Positions 36,649 through 49,594 are shown, counted from the first letter of the stretch. The stretch is DNA of 64,000 bases from Siphonodentalium dalli (GCA_032622095.1 CP136062.1:138402351-138466350); one strand, 5' to 3'. Notes: generated by a model not told the origin, from the letters alone. Translations and numbers: made by a program.

Positions 36649-39600
36649 AATGAAAGTGTCAATGACACTGTAGCTCAACTTGGAAAGGGAATAATTTAAT
36701 ATATTACAGTCAATGGAGCGATTAGGAATGTGGAAAGTTGAATGTCTAATACTAGTTTATAGACATGAAGAGAAAAGTAAAATCCAAGATGGCTGCTGGC
36801 GGCCATGTTTTCGGCCGAATGACCCCAAAATGAGTCGTTCCCATCTACATGTCATCGTTAACATCAATGACAAATTTTATGACGATCAGACTAAAGGTAC
36901 GACCTGTAGCCCATGCTATAGAATTTAGTCATACAAAGAGTAAAATCCAAGATGGCTGCTGGCGGCCATGTTTTTTGGCCGATTGACCCCAAAATGACTT
37001 GTTCCAATCTACATGTCATTGTTAACATCCATGACAAATTTGATGATGATCAGACTAAAGGTACGACCTGTAGCCCGTGCTAAAGAATTTAGTCATACAA
37101 AGAGTAAAATCCAAGATGGCTGCTGGCGGCCACGTTTTTTCCGCCAAATGACCCCAAAATTACTCGTTCCCATCTACATATCAACATTAACATCCAGGAC
37201 AAATTTCATGATGATCAGACGAATAGTACGACCTGTGGCCCGTGCTAATGGATTAAATTTTGAAATCCAAGATGGCCGCTGGCGGCCATGTTTTTTGTCC
37301 GAATGACCCCAAAATGACTCGTTCCCATTTACATTCCAATTTCAACAGCCATGAAAAATTTATGATGATCAGACTGAAGGTACGACCTGTAGCCCGTGCT
37401 AAAGGATTTAGTCATACAAAGAGTAAAATCCAAGATGGCTGCTGGCGGCCATCTTTTTTGGCCGAATGACCCCAAAATGACTCGTTCCCATCTACATGTC
37501 ATTATTAACATTCATGAAAAATTTTATGCTGATCAGACTAAAGATACAACCTGTAGCCCGTGCTAAAGGATTTAGTCATACAAAGAGTAAAATCCAAGAT
37601 GGCTGCTGGCGACCATGTTTTTTGGCCGATTGACCCCAAAATTACCCGTTCCCATCTACATGTCATTGTTAACATCCATGACAAATTTTATGATGATCAG
37701 ACTAAAGGTACGACCTGCAGCCCGTGATAAAGAATTTAGTCATACAAAGAGTAAAATCTAAGATGGCTGCTGGTGGCCATGTTTTTTGGCCGAATGACCC
37801 CAAAATTACTCGTTCCCATCTACATGTAAATATTATCATCCATGACAAATTTCATGATGATCAGACAATCAGTACGACCTGTGGCCCGTGCTAATGGATT
37901 AAATTTTGAAATCCAAGATGGCCGCTGGCGGCCATGTTTTTTGGCCGATTGACCCCAAAATTACCCGTTCCCATCTACATGTCATTGTTAACATCCATGA
38001 CAAATTTTATGATGATCAGACTAAAGGTACGACCTGCAGCCCGTGATAAAGAATTTAGTCATACAAAGAGTAAAATCTAAGATGGCTGCTGGTGGCCATG
38101 TTTTTTGGCCGAATGACCCCAAAATTACTCGTTCCCATCTACATGTAAATATTATCATCCATGACAAATTTCATGATGATCAGACAATCAGTACGACCTG
38201 TGGCCCGTGCTAATGGATTAAATTTTGAAATCCAAGATGGCCGCTGGCGGCCATGTTTTTTTGTCCGAATGACCCCAAAATGACTCGTTCCCATCTACAT
38301 TCCAATATCAACAGCCATGACAAATTTTATAATGATCAGACTAAAGGTACGACCTGTAGCCCGTGCTAAAGGATTTAGTCATACAAAGAGTAAAATCCAA
38401 GATGGCTGCTGACGGCCATGTTTTTTGGCCGAATGACCCCAAAATGACTCGTTCCCATCTACATGTCATTATTAACATTCTTGACAAATTTTATGATGAT
38501 CAGACTAAAAGTAGGACCTGTAGCCCGTGCTAAAGGATTTAGTCATGCAAAGAGTAAAATCCAAGACGGCTGCTGGCGGCCATCTTTTTTGGCCGATTGA
38601 CCCCAAAATGACTCGTTCCAATCTACATGTCATTGTTAACATCCATGACAAATTTGATGATGATCAGACTAAAGGTACCACCTGTAGCCCGTGCTAAAGA
38701 ATGTAGTCATACAAAGAGTAAAATCCAAGATGGCTGCTGGCGGCCATATTTTTCGGCCGAATGACCCCAAAATTACTCGTTCCCATCTACATGTCAATAT
38801 TAACATCCATGACAAATTTCATGACGATCAGACGAACAGTGCGACCTGTGGCCCGTGCTAATGGATTGAATTTTGAAAACAAAGATGGCCACTGGCGGCC
38901 ATGTTTTTTGTCCGAATGACCCCAAAATGACTCGTTCCCATCTACATTCCAATTTCAACAACCATGATAAATTTCATGATTATCAGACTAAAGGTACGAC
39001 CTGTAGCCCGTGCTAAAGGATTTAGTCATACAAAGAGTAAAATCCAAGATGGCTGCTGGCGGCCATGTTTTTTGCCCGAATAACCCAAAAATGACTCGTT
39101 CCCATCTACATGTCATTGTTAACATCCATGACAAATTTTATGACGATCTCACTAAAGGTACGACCTGTAGCCCGTGCTAAAGGATTTAGTCATACAAAGA
39201 GTAAAATCCAAGATGGCTGCTGGCGGCCATCTTTTTTGGCCGAATGACCCCAAAATGACTCGTTCCCATCTACATGTCATTATTAACATTTATGAAAAAT
39301 ATTATGATGATCAGACTAAAGATACAACCTGTAGCCCGTGCTAAAGGATTTAGTCATACAAAGAGTAAAATCCAAGATGGCTGCTGGCGACCATGTTTTT
39401 TGGCCGATTGACCCCAAAATTACTCGTTCCCATCTACATGTCATTGTTAACATCCATGACAAATTTTATGATGATCAGACTAAAGGTACGACCTGCAGCC
39501 CGTGATAAAGAATTTAGTCATACAAAGAGTAAAATCTAAGATGGCTGCTGGTGGCCATGTTTTTTAGCCGAATGACCCCAAAATTACTCGTTCCCATCTA

Positions 39601-42600
39601 CATGTAAATATTATCATCCATGACAAATTTCATGATGATCAGACAATCAGTACGACCTGTGGCCCGTGCTAATGGATTAAATTTTGAAATCCAAGATGGC
39701 CGCTGGCGGCCATGTTTTTTGTCCGAATGACCCCAAAATGACTCGTTCCCATCTACATTCCAATATCAACAGCCATGACAAATTTTATAATGATCAGACT
39801 AAAGGTACGACCTGTAGCCCGTGCTAAAGGATTTAGTCATACAAAGAGTAAAATCCAAGATGGCTGCTGACGGCCATGTTTTTTGGCCGAATGACCCCAA
39901 AATGACTCGTTCCCATCTACATGTCATTATTAACATTCTTGACAAATTTTATGATGATCAGACTAAAGGTACGACCTGTAGCCCGTGCTAAAGAATTTAG
40001 TCATACAAAGAGTAAAATCCAAGATGGCTGCTGGCGGACATGTTTTTGGGCCGAATGACCCCAAAATTACTCGTTCCCATCTACATGTCAATATTAACAT
40101 CCATGACAAATTTCATGACGATCAGACGAACAGTGCGACCTGTGGCCCGTGCTAATGGATTGAATTTTGAAAACAAAGATGGCCACTGGCGGCCATGTTT
40201 TTTGTCCGAATGACCCCAAAATGACTCGTTCCCATCTACATTCCAATTTCAACAGCCATGATAAATTTCATGATTATCAGACTAAAGGTACGACCTGTAG
40301 CCCGTGCTAAAGGATTTAGTCATACAAAGAGTAAAATCCAAGATGGCTGCTGGCGGCCATGTTTTTTGCCCGAATAACCCAATGAAAGTGTCAATGACAC
40401 TGTAGCTCAACTTGGAAAGGGAATAATTTAATATATTACAGTCAATGGAGCGATTAGGAATGTGGAAAGTTGAATGTCTAATACTAGTTTATAGACATGA
40501 AGAGAAAAGTAAAATCCAAGATGGCTGCTGGCGGCCATGTTTTCGGCCGAATGACCCCAAAATGAGTCGTTCCCATCTAAATGTCATCGTTAACATCAAT
40601 GACAAATTTTATGACGATCAGACTAAAGGTACGACCTGTAGCCCATGCTATAGAATTTAGTCATACAAAGAGTAAAATCCAAGATGGCTGCTGGCGGCCA
40701 TGTTTTTTGGCCGATTGACCCCAAAATGACTCGTTCCAATCTACATGTCATTGTTAACATCCATGACAAATTTGATGATGATCAGACTAAAGGTACGACC
40801 TGTAGCCCATGCTAAAGAATTTAGTCATACAAAGAGTAAAATCCAAGATGGCTGCTGGCGGCCACGTTTTTTCCGCCAAATGACCCCAAAATTACTCGTT
40901 TCCATCTACATATCAACATTAACATCCAGGACAAATTTCATGATGATCAGACGAATCGTACGACCTGTGGCCCGTGCTAATGGATTAAATTTTGAAATCC
41001 AAGATGGCCGCTGGCGGCCATGTTTTTTGTCTGAATGACCCCAAAATGACTTGTTCCCATTTACATTCCAATTTCAACAGCCATGAAAATTTTTATGATG
41101 ATCAGACTAAAGGTACGACCTGTAGCCCGTGCTAAAGGATTTAGTCATACAAAGAGTAAAATCCAAGATGGCTGCTGGCGGCCATCTTTTTTGGCCGAAT
41201 GACCCCAAAATGACTCGTTCCCATCTACATGTCATTATTAACATTCACGAAAAATTTTATGATGATCAGACTAAAGATACAACCTGTAGTCCGTGCTAAA
41301 GGATTTAGTCATACAAAGAGTAAAATCCAAGATGGCTGCTGGCGACCATGTTTTTTGGCCGATTGACCCCAAGATTACTCGTTCCCATCTACATGTCATT
41401 GTTAACATCCATGACAAATTTTATGATGATCAGACTAAAGGTACGACCTGCAGCCCGTGATAAAGAATTTAGTCATACAAAGAGTAAAATCTAAGATGGC
41501 TGCTGGTGGCCATGTTTTTTGGCCGAATGACCCCAAAATTACTCGTTCCCATCTACATGTAAATATTATCATCCATGACAAATTTCATGATGATCAGACA
41601 ATCAGTACGACCTGTGGCCCGTGCTAATGGATTAAATTTTGAAATCCAAGATGGCCGCTGGCGGCCATGTTTTTTGTCCGAATGACCCCAAAATGACTCG
41701 TTCCCATCTACATTCCAATATCAACAGCCATGACAAATTTTATAATGATCAGACTAAAGGTACGACCTGTAGCCCGTGCTAAAGGATTTAGTCATACAAA
41801 GAGTAAAATCCAAGATGGCTGCTGACGGCCATGTTTTTTGGCCGAATGACCCCAAAATGACTCGTTCCCATCTACATGTCATTATTAACATTCTTGACAA
41901 ATTTTATGATGATCGGACTAAAAGTAGGACCTGTAGCCCGTGCTAAAGGATTTAGTCATGCAAAGAGTAAAATCCAAGACGGCTGCTGGCGGCCATGTTT
42001 TTTGGCCGATTGACCCCAAAATGACTCGTTCCAATCTACATGTCATTGTTAACATCCATGACAAATTTGATGATGATCAGACTAAAGGTACGACCTGTAG
42101 CCCGTGCTAAAGAATTTAGTCATACAAAGAGTAAAATCCAAGATGGCTGCTGGCGGCCATGTTTTTGGGCCGAATGACCCCAAAATTACTCGTTCCCATC
42201 TACATGTCAATATTAACATCCATGACAAATTTCATGACGATCAGACGAACAGTGCGACCTGTGGCCCGTGCTAATGGATTGAATTTTGAAAACAAAGATG
42301 GCCACTGGCGGCCATGTTTTTTGTCCGAATGACCCCAAAATGACTCGTTCCCATCTACATTCCAATTTCAACAGCCATGATAAATTTCATGATTATCAGA
42401 CTAAAGGTACGACCTGTAGCCCGTGCTAAAGGATTTAGTCATACAAAGAGTAAAATCCAAGATGGCTGCTGGCGGCCATGTTTTTTGCCCGAATAACCCA
42501 AAAATGACTCGTTCCCATCTACATGTCATTGTTAACATCCATGACAAATTTTATGACGATCTGACTAAAGGTACGACCTGTAGCCCGTGCTAAAGGATTT

Positions 42601-43015
42601 AGTCATGCAAAGAGTAAAATCGAAGATGACTGCTGGCGGCCATGTTTTTTGGCCGAATGACCCCAAAATTACTCGTTCCCATCTACATGTCAATATTAAC
42701 ATCCATGACAAATTTCATGACGATCAGACGAACAGTACGGCCTGTAGCCCGTGCTAATGGATTGAACTTTGAAATCTAAGATGGCCGCTGGCGGCCATGT
42801 TTTTTTTTCCGTATGACCCCAAAATGAATCATTCCGGTACAAATGTTGATGTCAACAGCTATGACAAATTTCATAATGATCCGATCAAAGGTACGACCTG
42901 TAGCCTCTATTGTTGACGCGTTACGTACACACGCACACACGCACACACGCACACACGGACGACGGACGACAAAGCCATGGCAATAGCTCAAACTTTACAA
43001 AGTAAAGTTGAGCTA
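36649..43015 (+). mobile_element. family-1 core-repeat element E, largest array, with a duplicated 5' end
   Basis: 5' end: AGTGTCAATGACACT palindrome then GTAGCTCAACTT. 3' end: hairpin TAGCTCAAACTTTAC...GTAAAGTTGAGCTA at 42984-43015, after CACACGGACGACGGACGAC. About 38 monomers of 160-164 bp. A second complete 5' end occurs inside, at 40381, exactly 3732 bases after the first, and the monomers after it repeat the variant order of the first half; only one 3' end exists. Each monomer has CAAGATGGCTGC, a CGGCCA/TGGCCG hairpin and conserved TACGACCTGTAGCCCGTGCT. Confidence 0.88.
37425..42600 (+). repeat. higher-order repeat inside array E (~1.3-1.5 kb)
   Basis: Diagnostic monomers recur in the same order: one with GGCCATCTTTTTTGG, one with GGCGACCATG, one with CTAAGATGGCTGCTGGTGG, one with CCGCTGGCGG and TTTTGTCCG, one with GCTGACGGCC, one with AAAGATGGCCACTGG, one with TTGCCCGAATAACCC. 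The GCTGACGG variant is at about 38408 and 39867 (1459 bases, nine monomers), and the GCCCGAATAACCC variant at about 39074 and 40370 (eight monomers). The first round holds an extra two-monomer duplication near 37755-38070. Confidence 0.75.
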
Positions 43016-43087
43016 ATAACCGTCTACTACCGCACCTGCCGAAGGTTAGTCGATTAATCGAATAATCGTGGCAAGCCTAATAACAAT

Positions 43088-43333
43088 AGGACGAGCTATG
43101 GTGGATTTTAAATGAGCGTTTCAATAGATTTGGGGAAATTTCCACCCTGTATGTTTATTCCGCCCTGTATGTTTATTAAAAAATTGGGAATATTCCGCCT
43201 TTTATGTTTATTCCACCCTGTATGTTTATTAGGCACTCAAGAGTAAGGCGATAGCTATGTGTATGACTGCATGAAAGAAAAGTATTAATTTCCATAAAAT
43301 AATCCACTATTTCAGAAATAACACTTGTTTCTA
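43088..43333. other. TGTATGTTTATT-rich sequence
   Basis: Four CCNTGTATGTTTATT words between 43147 and 43229 are subterminal repeats of the possible outer element. The remainder to 43333 has nothing recognised. Confidence 0.5.
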
Positions 43334-43337
43334 TTAA

Positions 43338-45983
43338 CCCTTTGAACCCGACTGTCCGCAAAAGCGGCCAGCCAGAAAACGTTCATACACCCGACTGGCC
43401 GCAAAAGCGGCCATGCAGCATTCAGTGACATCATAAACCTCTATGTAGCATGTGTATACATGTTATAACCATTGGTATATCCTCTTATATCTTTGTAAAT
43501 GATCCCAAGGAACTTCAGCAGTGCCATGGGTGCATGTGTATGAGTTTGTTGCCGACTAGTTGTGGTAGAAAAACATGCGCATGCTCACAGCGCAGAATTA
43601 AACAAACGTACATTATTTGAAGCGATTCGGGTAAAGCTCTACATTGTTGCGCGGTTCGCAGGATTGTAGAAAGACACCATTTCGATCACTCTTTTTGGTT
43701 TAAATTAGTATTGCATACATAATCAGTGTTCTGTCATATGTGAAGAAGGCGCACGCAGTTTCTTATGTGAGTCGATTTGTTTCGCACATGCGCCAGGGAT
43801 GTGCCAATACCCAAAATAGTCCCGGGCGGGAGGGTCATCGGTTGGATTGGGCGACCATGGTTCGGCCAATCTGAAGAAAATTTGGATTATTAGCGCCCGC
43901 AAACGCGTTTTCCTTGCATTTCAGGTGTAAAATACACCACAAGGTCTCTGACAAATTATCATAAAATAGGGACATTTCATATTTAAAATTTGGGCGAACA
44001 TAATTTGAAAGTCGGTGTAACTCACCCGGTATAAGTATCCTCTGCATATTCTTTATATAAATCCAATTATTTAACAAGTTAATCCGGTACAGTAAACTGA
44101 AACGGCGGCATTATATCAAAGGCTGTCTGGGAGAGAACTAACAACAGCGTCACACGAACACGTGCCAATCATCGCCTGAGTACTAATCGCGTCATGTCAT
44201 ATTTCCCACGTGATTTCCTTCTTTTTTCTATACACAGTGACGTATATTTACAATGTTTATACAACTTCTGTTACGTCACACTTTCATGGAATGGACTTTT
44301 AATCACCTATTCTTTCCGTCTGCTCAGTTTAACCGCGCCGTGGAAGGGGGCGGTCCTTCAATTACTATACGCATGACCGCGTCTAACGTTTCCTCAACCA
44401 TGCGGTTTCTGAGACATGATTTGAGCTTTTTACTTTTCGAAGTTTGAGTGAAAAATTTCAATAACTACATCGTTTTGGCTTAGGATCATTGAAACTGAGC
44501 ATTCCAAATTCAACCCGGGACTTTTAACTCCAGCGCGTGACTTCAGAGGTCAGCACGCGCGGAAAGTATTTGATTATGTCGGCTCTTTGTAATAAAATTC
44601 ACCGGTCATCGCAGACCTTTTGACACCTCATTAATCAAGGCTCCCCACGTGCTTTATAGGAGGCACTAAAATGCCACAGACGGCAACATGTCGTCGCTAT
44701 CAGACATGCAAGATGTCGTTTTCATCAAGAGAACTCCGCACAATTTACAATGCGAGTACAGTTGTGATCGTTAAAATGTGCCGGGCGCACCGGTTTGAAA
44801 ACGTAGTCACTCCCGGGCGATCGTTTTGAGTGGTGGGCGACCCCGCTCGGCGTGAGCACATCCCTGATGCGCATAGGATAAAATGATAAATGTATGGATT
44901 TTTGTGAAATGATACATTGCACCATTTCGATCACTCTTTTTGGTTTAAATTAGTATTGCATACATAATCAGTGTTCTGTCATATGTGAGGAAGGCGCACG
45001 CAGTTTCTTATTTGAGTCGATTAGTTTCGCGCATGCGCATAGGATAAAATGATAAATGTATGGATTTTTGTGAAATGATACATTGCACCAGAGTAGTAGT
45101 GTGGAAATGGGTCACAATACCATCTAGTCCGATCTACTTGCGATGTCTAAATCGGGACGTAATGCCATTGAATGCACAGGGAAGTGGTGTCATTCGATCA
45201 CTTCGGCTATATGCTTAGCAACCATTGATACCGTTAAATACAAACTACATGTAGGTTCAATCTTCTGACCTGATGTATCTCCAGTTTCACAATAGGGTAT
45301 TGACTGCATAGAAAATGCCGTTTCTCAGCGCGGAATTATACGACGCTAGAAGCTATAATTGCATTATACTTTCAGTTCCAGGTAGTTGCTTAGAAACCGT
45401 TACCAGGGAGTGATCGTGTGGCAAAGTATACCGTTCTAAAAAAAAATACACAGTGGCCCATGGGAACATACCTGTAAAATTTCAGACCTGTAGCACCATT
45501 TGAACATAACCATCAGCATGTGCATGCCAAGAATGTCTAAATTGGGGCATAATACAATTGGATTCACAGTGCAATGGTGTCATTCGATCATTTGGGGTAT
45601 TTGCTTAGCAACCATTGCTACCCTTAAATACAAGTTAGGATCAGACTTCTGGCCAGATATATCTCAAATTTCACAATAGGGTGCTGATTGCATCAAAAAC
45701 ACCATTTCCTTGGGCTGAATTACGACCGTAAAAGCTATAATTGTATTTTACTTTCAATATCGGGTAGATGCCTAGCAACCGTTACCAGGGAGTGACCACG
45801 TGGCAATGTAACCAGATCGTAAAATAATCAGTGGTCCATGGGGAACATGCATCTAAAGTTTCAGAAATGTGACACCACTTGAACATAAACACCATACATC
45901 TAAATACTGGCCACAATATAAAAATACCACTGGGAGCCCAGGGTCAGGGTGTCGATCGTTGTGGGGAGCCAGGGTTCAAAGGG
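43338..45983. mobile_element. piggyBac-like non-autonomous element, TTAA target
   Basis: TTAA (43334-43337) is followed by CCCTTTGAACCC; at the other end GGGTTCAAAGGG is followed by TTAA (45984-45987). TTAA duplication with CCCTTTG-type termini is typical of piggyBac. Just inside the left end, CCGACTGTCCGCAAAAGCGG and CCGACTGGCCGCAAAAGCGG form a direct pair, each holding a CCGC/GCGG hairpin. The right half has a direct duplication of about 389 bp (units near 45142 and 45531) and a ~172 bp duplication (43675 and 44925). A further element lies inside. No transposase found. Confidence 0.75.
43794..44866. mobile_element. hAT-like element, CAGGGATGTGC ends, 6-bp target duplication
   Basis: Starts CAGGGATGTGC and ends GCACATCCCTG. 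ATGCGC is repeated exactly on both sides (43788-43793 and 44867-44872). The host piggyBac-like element carries a second, unfilled copy of the target region (GCGCATGCGCATAGG at about 45033), which confirms the boundaries. Length 1073 bp. Interior has GC-rich CCCGGGCG near both ends; no transposase. Confidence 0.8.
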
Positions 45984-45987
45984 TTAA

Positions 45988-47108
45988 AGATATGGGCGGC
46001 CTTCATGGTGGGCGATAGCTGTTAAAATAGTCACATCCGCTAAAACCGCCAAAAAACAGAAAGAATATTATATAACAGACACATGTTGTTCTTATACCCA
46101 TCATAAATATCACATGTTATTGTCACATTTGTACACTTTGTTATGTAAACAAACATCAAAAACGTTACGGAACCTTTTGTTTATAAACACTCGGAACAAC
46201 TAGATCGTCCAATGAAAATATTCTGTTGCACTGTGGAAGGCGAAGATAAAATTATTGGCGCCATCAACAATCGCATTCGAATCACACCAAATTTTATTTT
46301 AATTGACCACTCTACCCACAATCAGTTCAAAATCCAGCTAATCATAAGTTGCTTGCCTGTGTATGAATAACAATTTATCAGAAGTTACACATGCTTAATA
46401 AGGCCAAATAAAAAAGATAATATGTTTCCGATAACGGAGAGAAAAAATTAGGGTAGGTAGGTAGGGAAATGTTTTTTTTTAATTATTTTTTGATATTTTT
46501 TTCCAGCTGCAGAAATATTGAACTACCTCGACCGAAATGACATAAAATGCCTACTTGTGTTGTAGGGAAAGTATTACTTGTGGAAATATACATTAACATT
46601 GAACAAGATATCAAAATTGCTGTTATTCTTAATAGTGTGTTTCAGTATTCACATTCTGATTTTGGCCATAAACTCAGAGGGATGGGGCTCGGAATTTATG
46701 TCCGAAAATATTTTAGAACCTATATATTTGAATTGTTCATATGGGATATTCTGCCTGATTGTTGAAGATGTCAGTTGGGCTGAAGGGGGTCACTCACCAA
46801 ATAAAAGTGCTGAAGGGTATTTTACGGTACACAGGTTTTGAAAATCTGCTGAAGGGTACACAGGGTTTGTGATCAGCACTAATGCAGTTACTTTAAGTGT
46901 GTTCCCGAAAGTCTGGCAGCCACCAGCAGTTCGTCTTCAGTTAATTTTCAATTTCCTTGCAACCTATACAAAGATCCTCTAACAGAAATCATGACAAGAC
47001 ACGAATATACTGTTCAGCACATTTTCAAAACCTGTGTAGCATTAGTTGGTGTCAATTATAAAAGCAAGTTTATCAAAACAAAACATTTATTTTGAACAAA
47101 ATAATATA
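45988..47108. other. intron sequence
   Basis: No supported exon. Overlapping ORFs at 46547-46841 lack recognisable motifs. Confidence 0.45.
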
Positions 47109-47112
47109 TTAA

Positions 47113-47438
47113 AGGGGTACTGTACCATGAATCCGGTTATTTGTAGGACTATCTCCTTGTATACTCAACAGAATATATGCAACAAATGAATGAATTTGAG
47201 GCATGTATTAATGCCAAATACACTTATGTGCTCTATGAATGGTGCAAACAACATGGTAAGTATATTGAAAATGAATTTATGACTCCAGTCATATAAATTA
47301 CCATGTTGTTTGCATCGTTCTCATAGAACACATCAGTGTATTTGGCACTAATCCATGGCTCAAATGCATTAATTTGCTGCATATATTCTCTTGAGTATAA
47401 AAGGAGATGGTCCCATAATTGGCAGATTCAGTACCCCT
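47113..47438. mobile_element. long foldback MITE (AGGGGTACTGTAC), copy 1
   Basis: AGGGGTACTGTAC at the left is mirrored by a decayed CAGTACCCCT at the right, and the arms pair for most of the element (for example TTGTTTGCATCG with its inverted partner, ATATATGCAACAAATG with CATATATTC-type partner). Flanks TTAA and TTAG suggest a TTAA target with one mutation. Confidence 0.7.
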
Positions 47439-49594
47439 TTAGATAGCACCCAGCATTTTTAAATGTGTGCAAAAGAAACATGGTGGGTGAAGCAATGAAG
47501 TGTACCAGTAAAATGTTGTTTGAATATTAAGTGTCAAACGAAATGTAAATGTACATTTCTCATGCTGTCAAGAAAATAATAAATGGGCATGCATGTTTAT
47601 TTGGAACTCATGAATATGTTCCATAAGTCCCAAACAAGGCATAATGGTAAAGTAGGCATGAGATCCACTCTCTTGAAATTAAAATTGCAAGATTCATGCC
47701 TATCAATCCACAACCCGTCACACACCTGTGGCTTTTGAGACAACTGTCACACTTCATGTCACTTATCACAGGCCTATGTTAGAAACCATGTGTTTTGCAC
47801 CTAATGATTATCAATATTTATGAGCATTGGCGGTAAAAACAGTAAAAAAAAAAAAAAAAAAAAGTTTTTTTTTGTAATTTTTTTTATAGAAAATTTTGAC
47901 TTTTTCTCAAAATATCAATAAAAAGATTAGGGTCGGCGGGTTATTTTTAGGGTCGGTCGATGTACGGAAACATATTATCTTTTTTATTTGGCCTAATCAA
48001 AACAATGATGATAATCACTATAAAGGTGGACTTTCTTAGTCACATGATAATACTTTACTGCTATGTAGTTTCACAGTACGACAATGTAGTGCTATTTTTA
48101 TGTTGATATACAATGCCAGACCTATTTCAGTTTTAGCATTTCCCCTTGTGCACATTTCAAACATCACTCTTGTCCAACTTTCAATTTCAGTTATTTTTGT
48201 GTGAGTGAGTTTCTTTTGTTTTAGTATCAGGTTTCTAGATGATGCTGTATTTGTTTTTTAATTTGTCCAAAGTTTCTGAAAAAAGGCCCAAAAAAAATCA
48301 AATTGCAGGAAATGGCCACAAGAATTTTCTCGCCCAGCATTATTCGTGATCCATACTTTATAATCTGAATCAAAAGCTGAATAGTTTTCATAAATATTAG
48401 CTTACATCATGAAAACATCTTTCAAATGCAATGCTACAGATAATTGGTGGGCTGCAATTGTTCCAGATCAACGGCAGATAAATAACAATTCTCTATTATC
48501 TGCTTCCATATTTGCATCCTACAAGTTAAAGGGGAAGAAAACACTCAACAAATCAGGCCGTTAATATATTTACTATGTCAACCATGGTGTGATAAAACAC
48601 CTCTTATTTCTCAGTTATGCTAAAACGCAATGATATCACATCGTGTTATACAAACTCGTGCTAATTACAGCGCGTCCATATTTATAAGATCATGATGTCA
48701 TAGCATCACTTCGCATTACTCATCCTTAGTACAGATATGTATAAAGGCTATCGCACTAAAATCATTTCAGCATTTTTGTTATTCTGTGCAAAATCCAAGC
48801 AATCACAGCCTATTGAAGACTACATACATGTATTATGAGGCAAAATGATTTACGCTATAATTTTGAATATTTAATTTACGGCCAGTTAAGCGAAAGGTGT
48901 CAAGTTCATAGGTATTTCATGAGTTGCCGTTTTTTAAAACAGATTTTTATCTGTCCGCACTTGCAAACCATTGGTACTATACTTGCTTCAATTTCTTTTT
49001 CATAACATAAAGATATAAATTATCTCCTTCTGAGGATACCATTGAAATGTGCATTTTGAAGTAGTCTTGATTCCACACATGACAACTCACGAAAAACCTA
49101 CGAACTTGAACATTTCGCGCCAGTTAAATTAATGGTGGCATAACATTTGAATGTGACAAGCTTGGCCAAACTGACACAACTTCTATATGTGCAAATATGA
49201 CAACCAAACAATCTTTCGCGAATTAAACATAATATATTCACCACAGGTATTCATGTATTGTGCACAACAAACATTCAATCTGCCGTTTTATTTATTTTCA
49301 TATCTAAAAACAGGCTATCGTATGCGATGCAGTTTAGCGTTAAACAGCCGAACTATAAAGAGAGATAATATTTCTTCCAAAATGGAGGTTGAGTTACTAG
49401 CGTAATTTATTGTGCGGGCTAGTTTGAGATGCCATCTCCGGTCTTCTGTGGAGAATTACGCTGAAATTTTACACATAAACAAAGAACAGCTTGCATATTA
49501 AGCACATGCCTTTCCGTTATGCGATAGTTTCCTTCCCCTTTAAAATTATCTATGACAAATAACTTTGACCTGAAGTAGAACTGAAGCTTCTTAC
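47439..49594. other. intron sequence with poly-A/poly-T stretch
   Basis: An A19 run followed by T-rich sequence lies near 47848-47890. No exon or element ends recognised in the rest. Confidence 0.45.

Larger units (their letters stand above)
35569..43079. mobile_element. hAT-like element split by the family-1 array E
   Basis: Left end TAGGGTTGCCACGATTATGA; right end TCGTGGCAAGCCTA, its inverted copy with one mismatch, and both sides continue with CGATTAATCG-type words (GACTAATCGGC at left, TTAGTCGATTAATCGAATAA at right). The 8-bp ATAACAAT is repeated exactly at 35561-35568 and 43080-43087. Without the nested family-1 element it would be about 1.1 kb. No transposase seen. Confidence 0.82.
33607..43247. 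mobile_element. possible outer element, CTCTTGRGTGCCTAATAAAC ends
   Basis: CTCTTGGGTGCCTAATAAAC at the left is mirrored at 43228-43247 by GTTTATTAGGCACTCAAGAG-type sequence, with TA on the outer side of each. Subterminal CCCTGTAYGTTTATT words occur at both ends (about 33687, and four near 43147-43229). If this is one element it encloses the whole nest at 34186-43079. Alternatively these are ends of two separate copies. Confidence 0.45.

Noticed and set aside
36649-43015. CRISPR array or centromeric satellite
   Set aside because: There are no short repeats with unique spacers, the units are contiguous 160 bp monomers, and the array is bounded by element ends inside a hAT-like element in an intron.
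46547-46841. Overlapping ORFs of 72 and 87 codons as a possible small membrane protein or exon
   Set aside because: No splice-site and phase fit with the host gene, no family motif, and weak composition evidence in an AT-rich intron.
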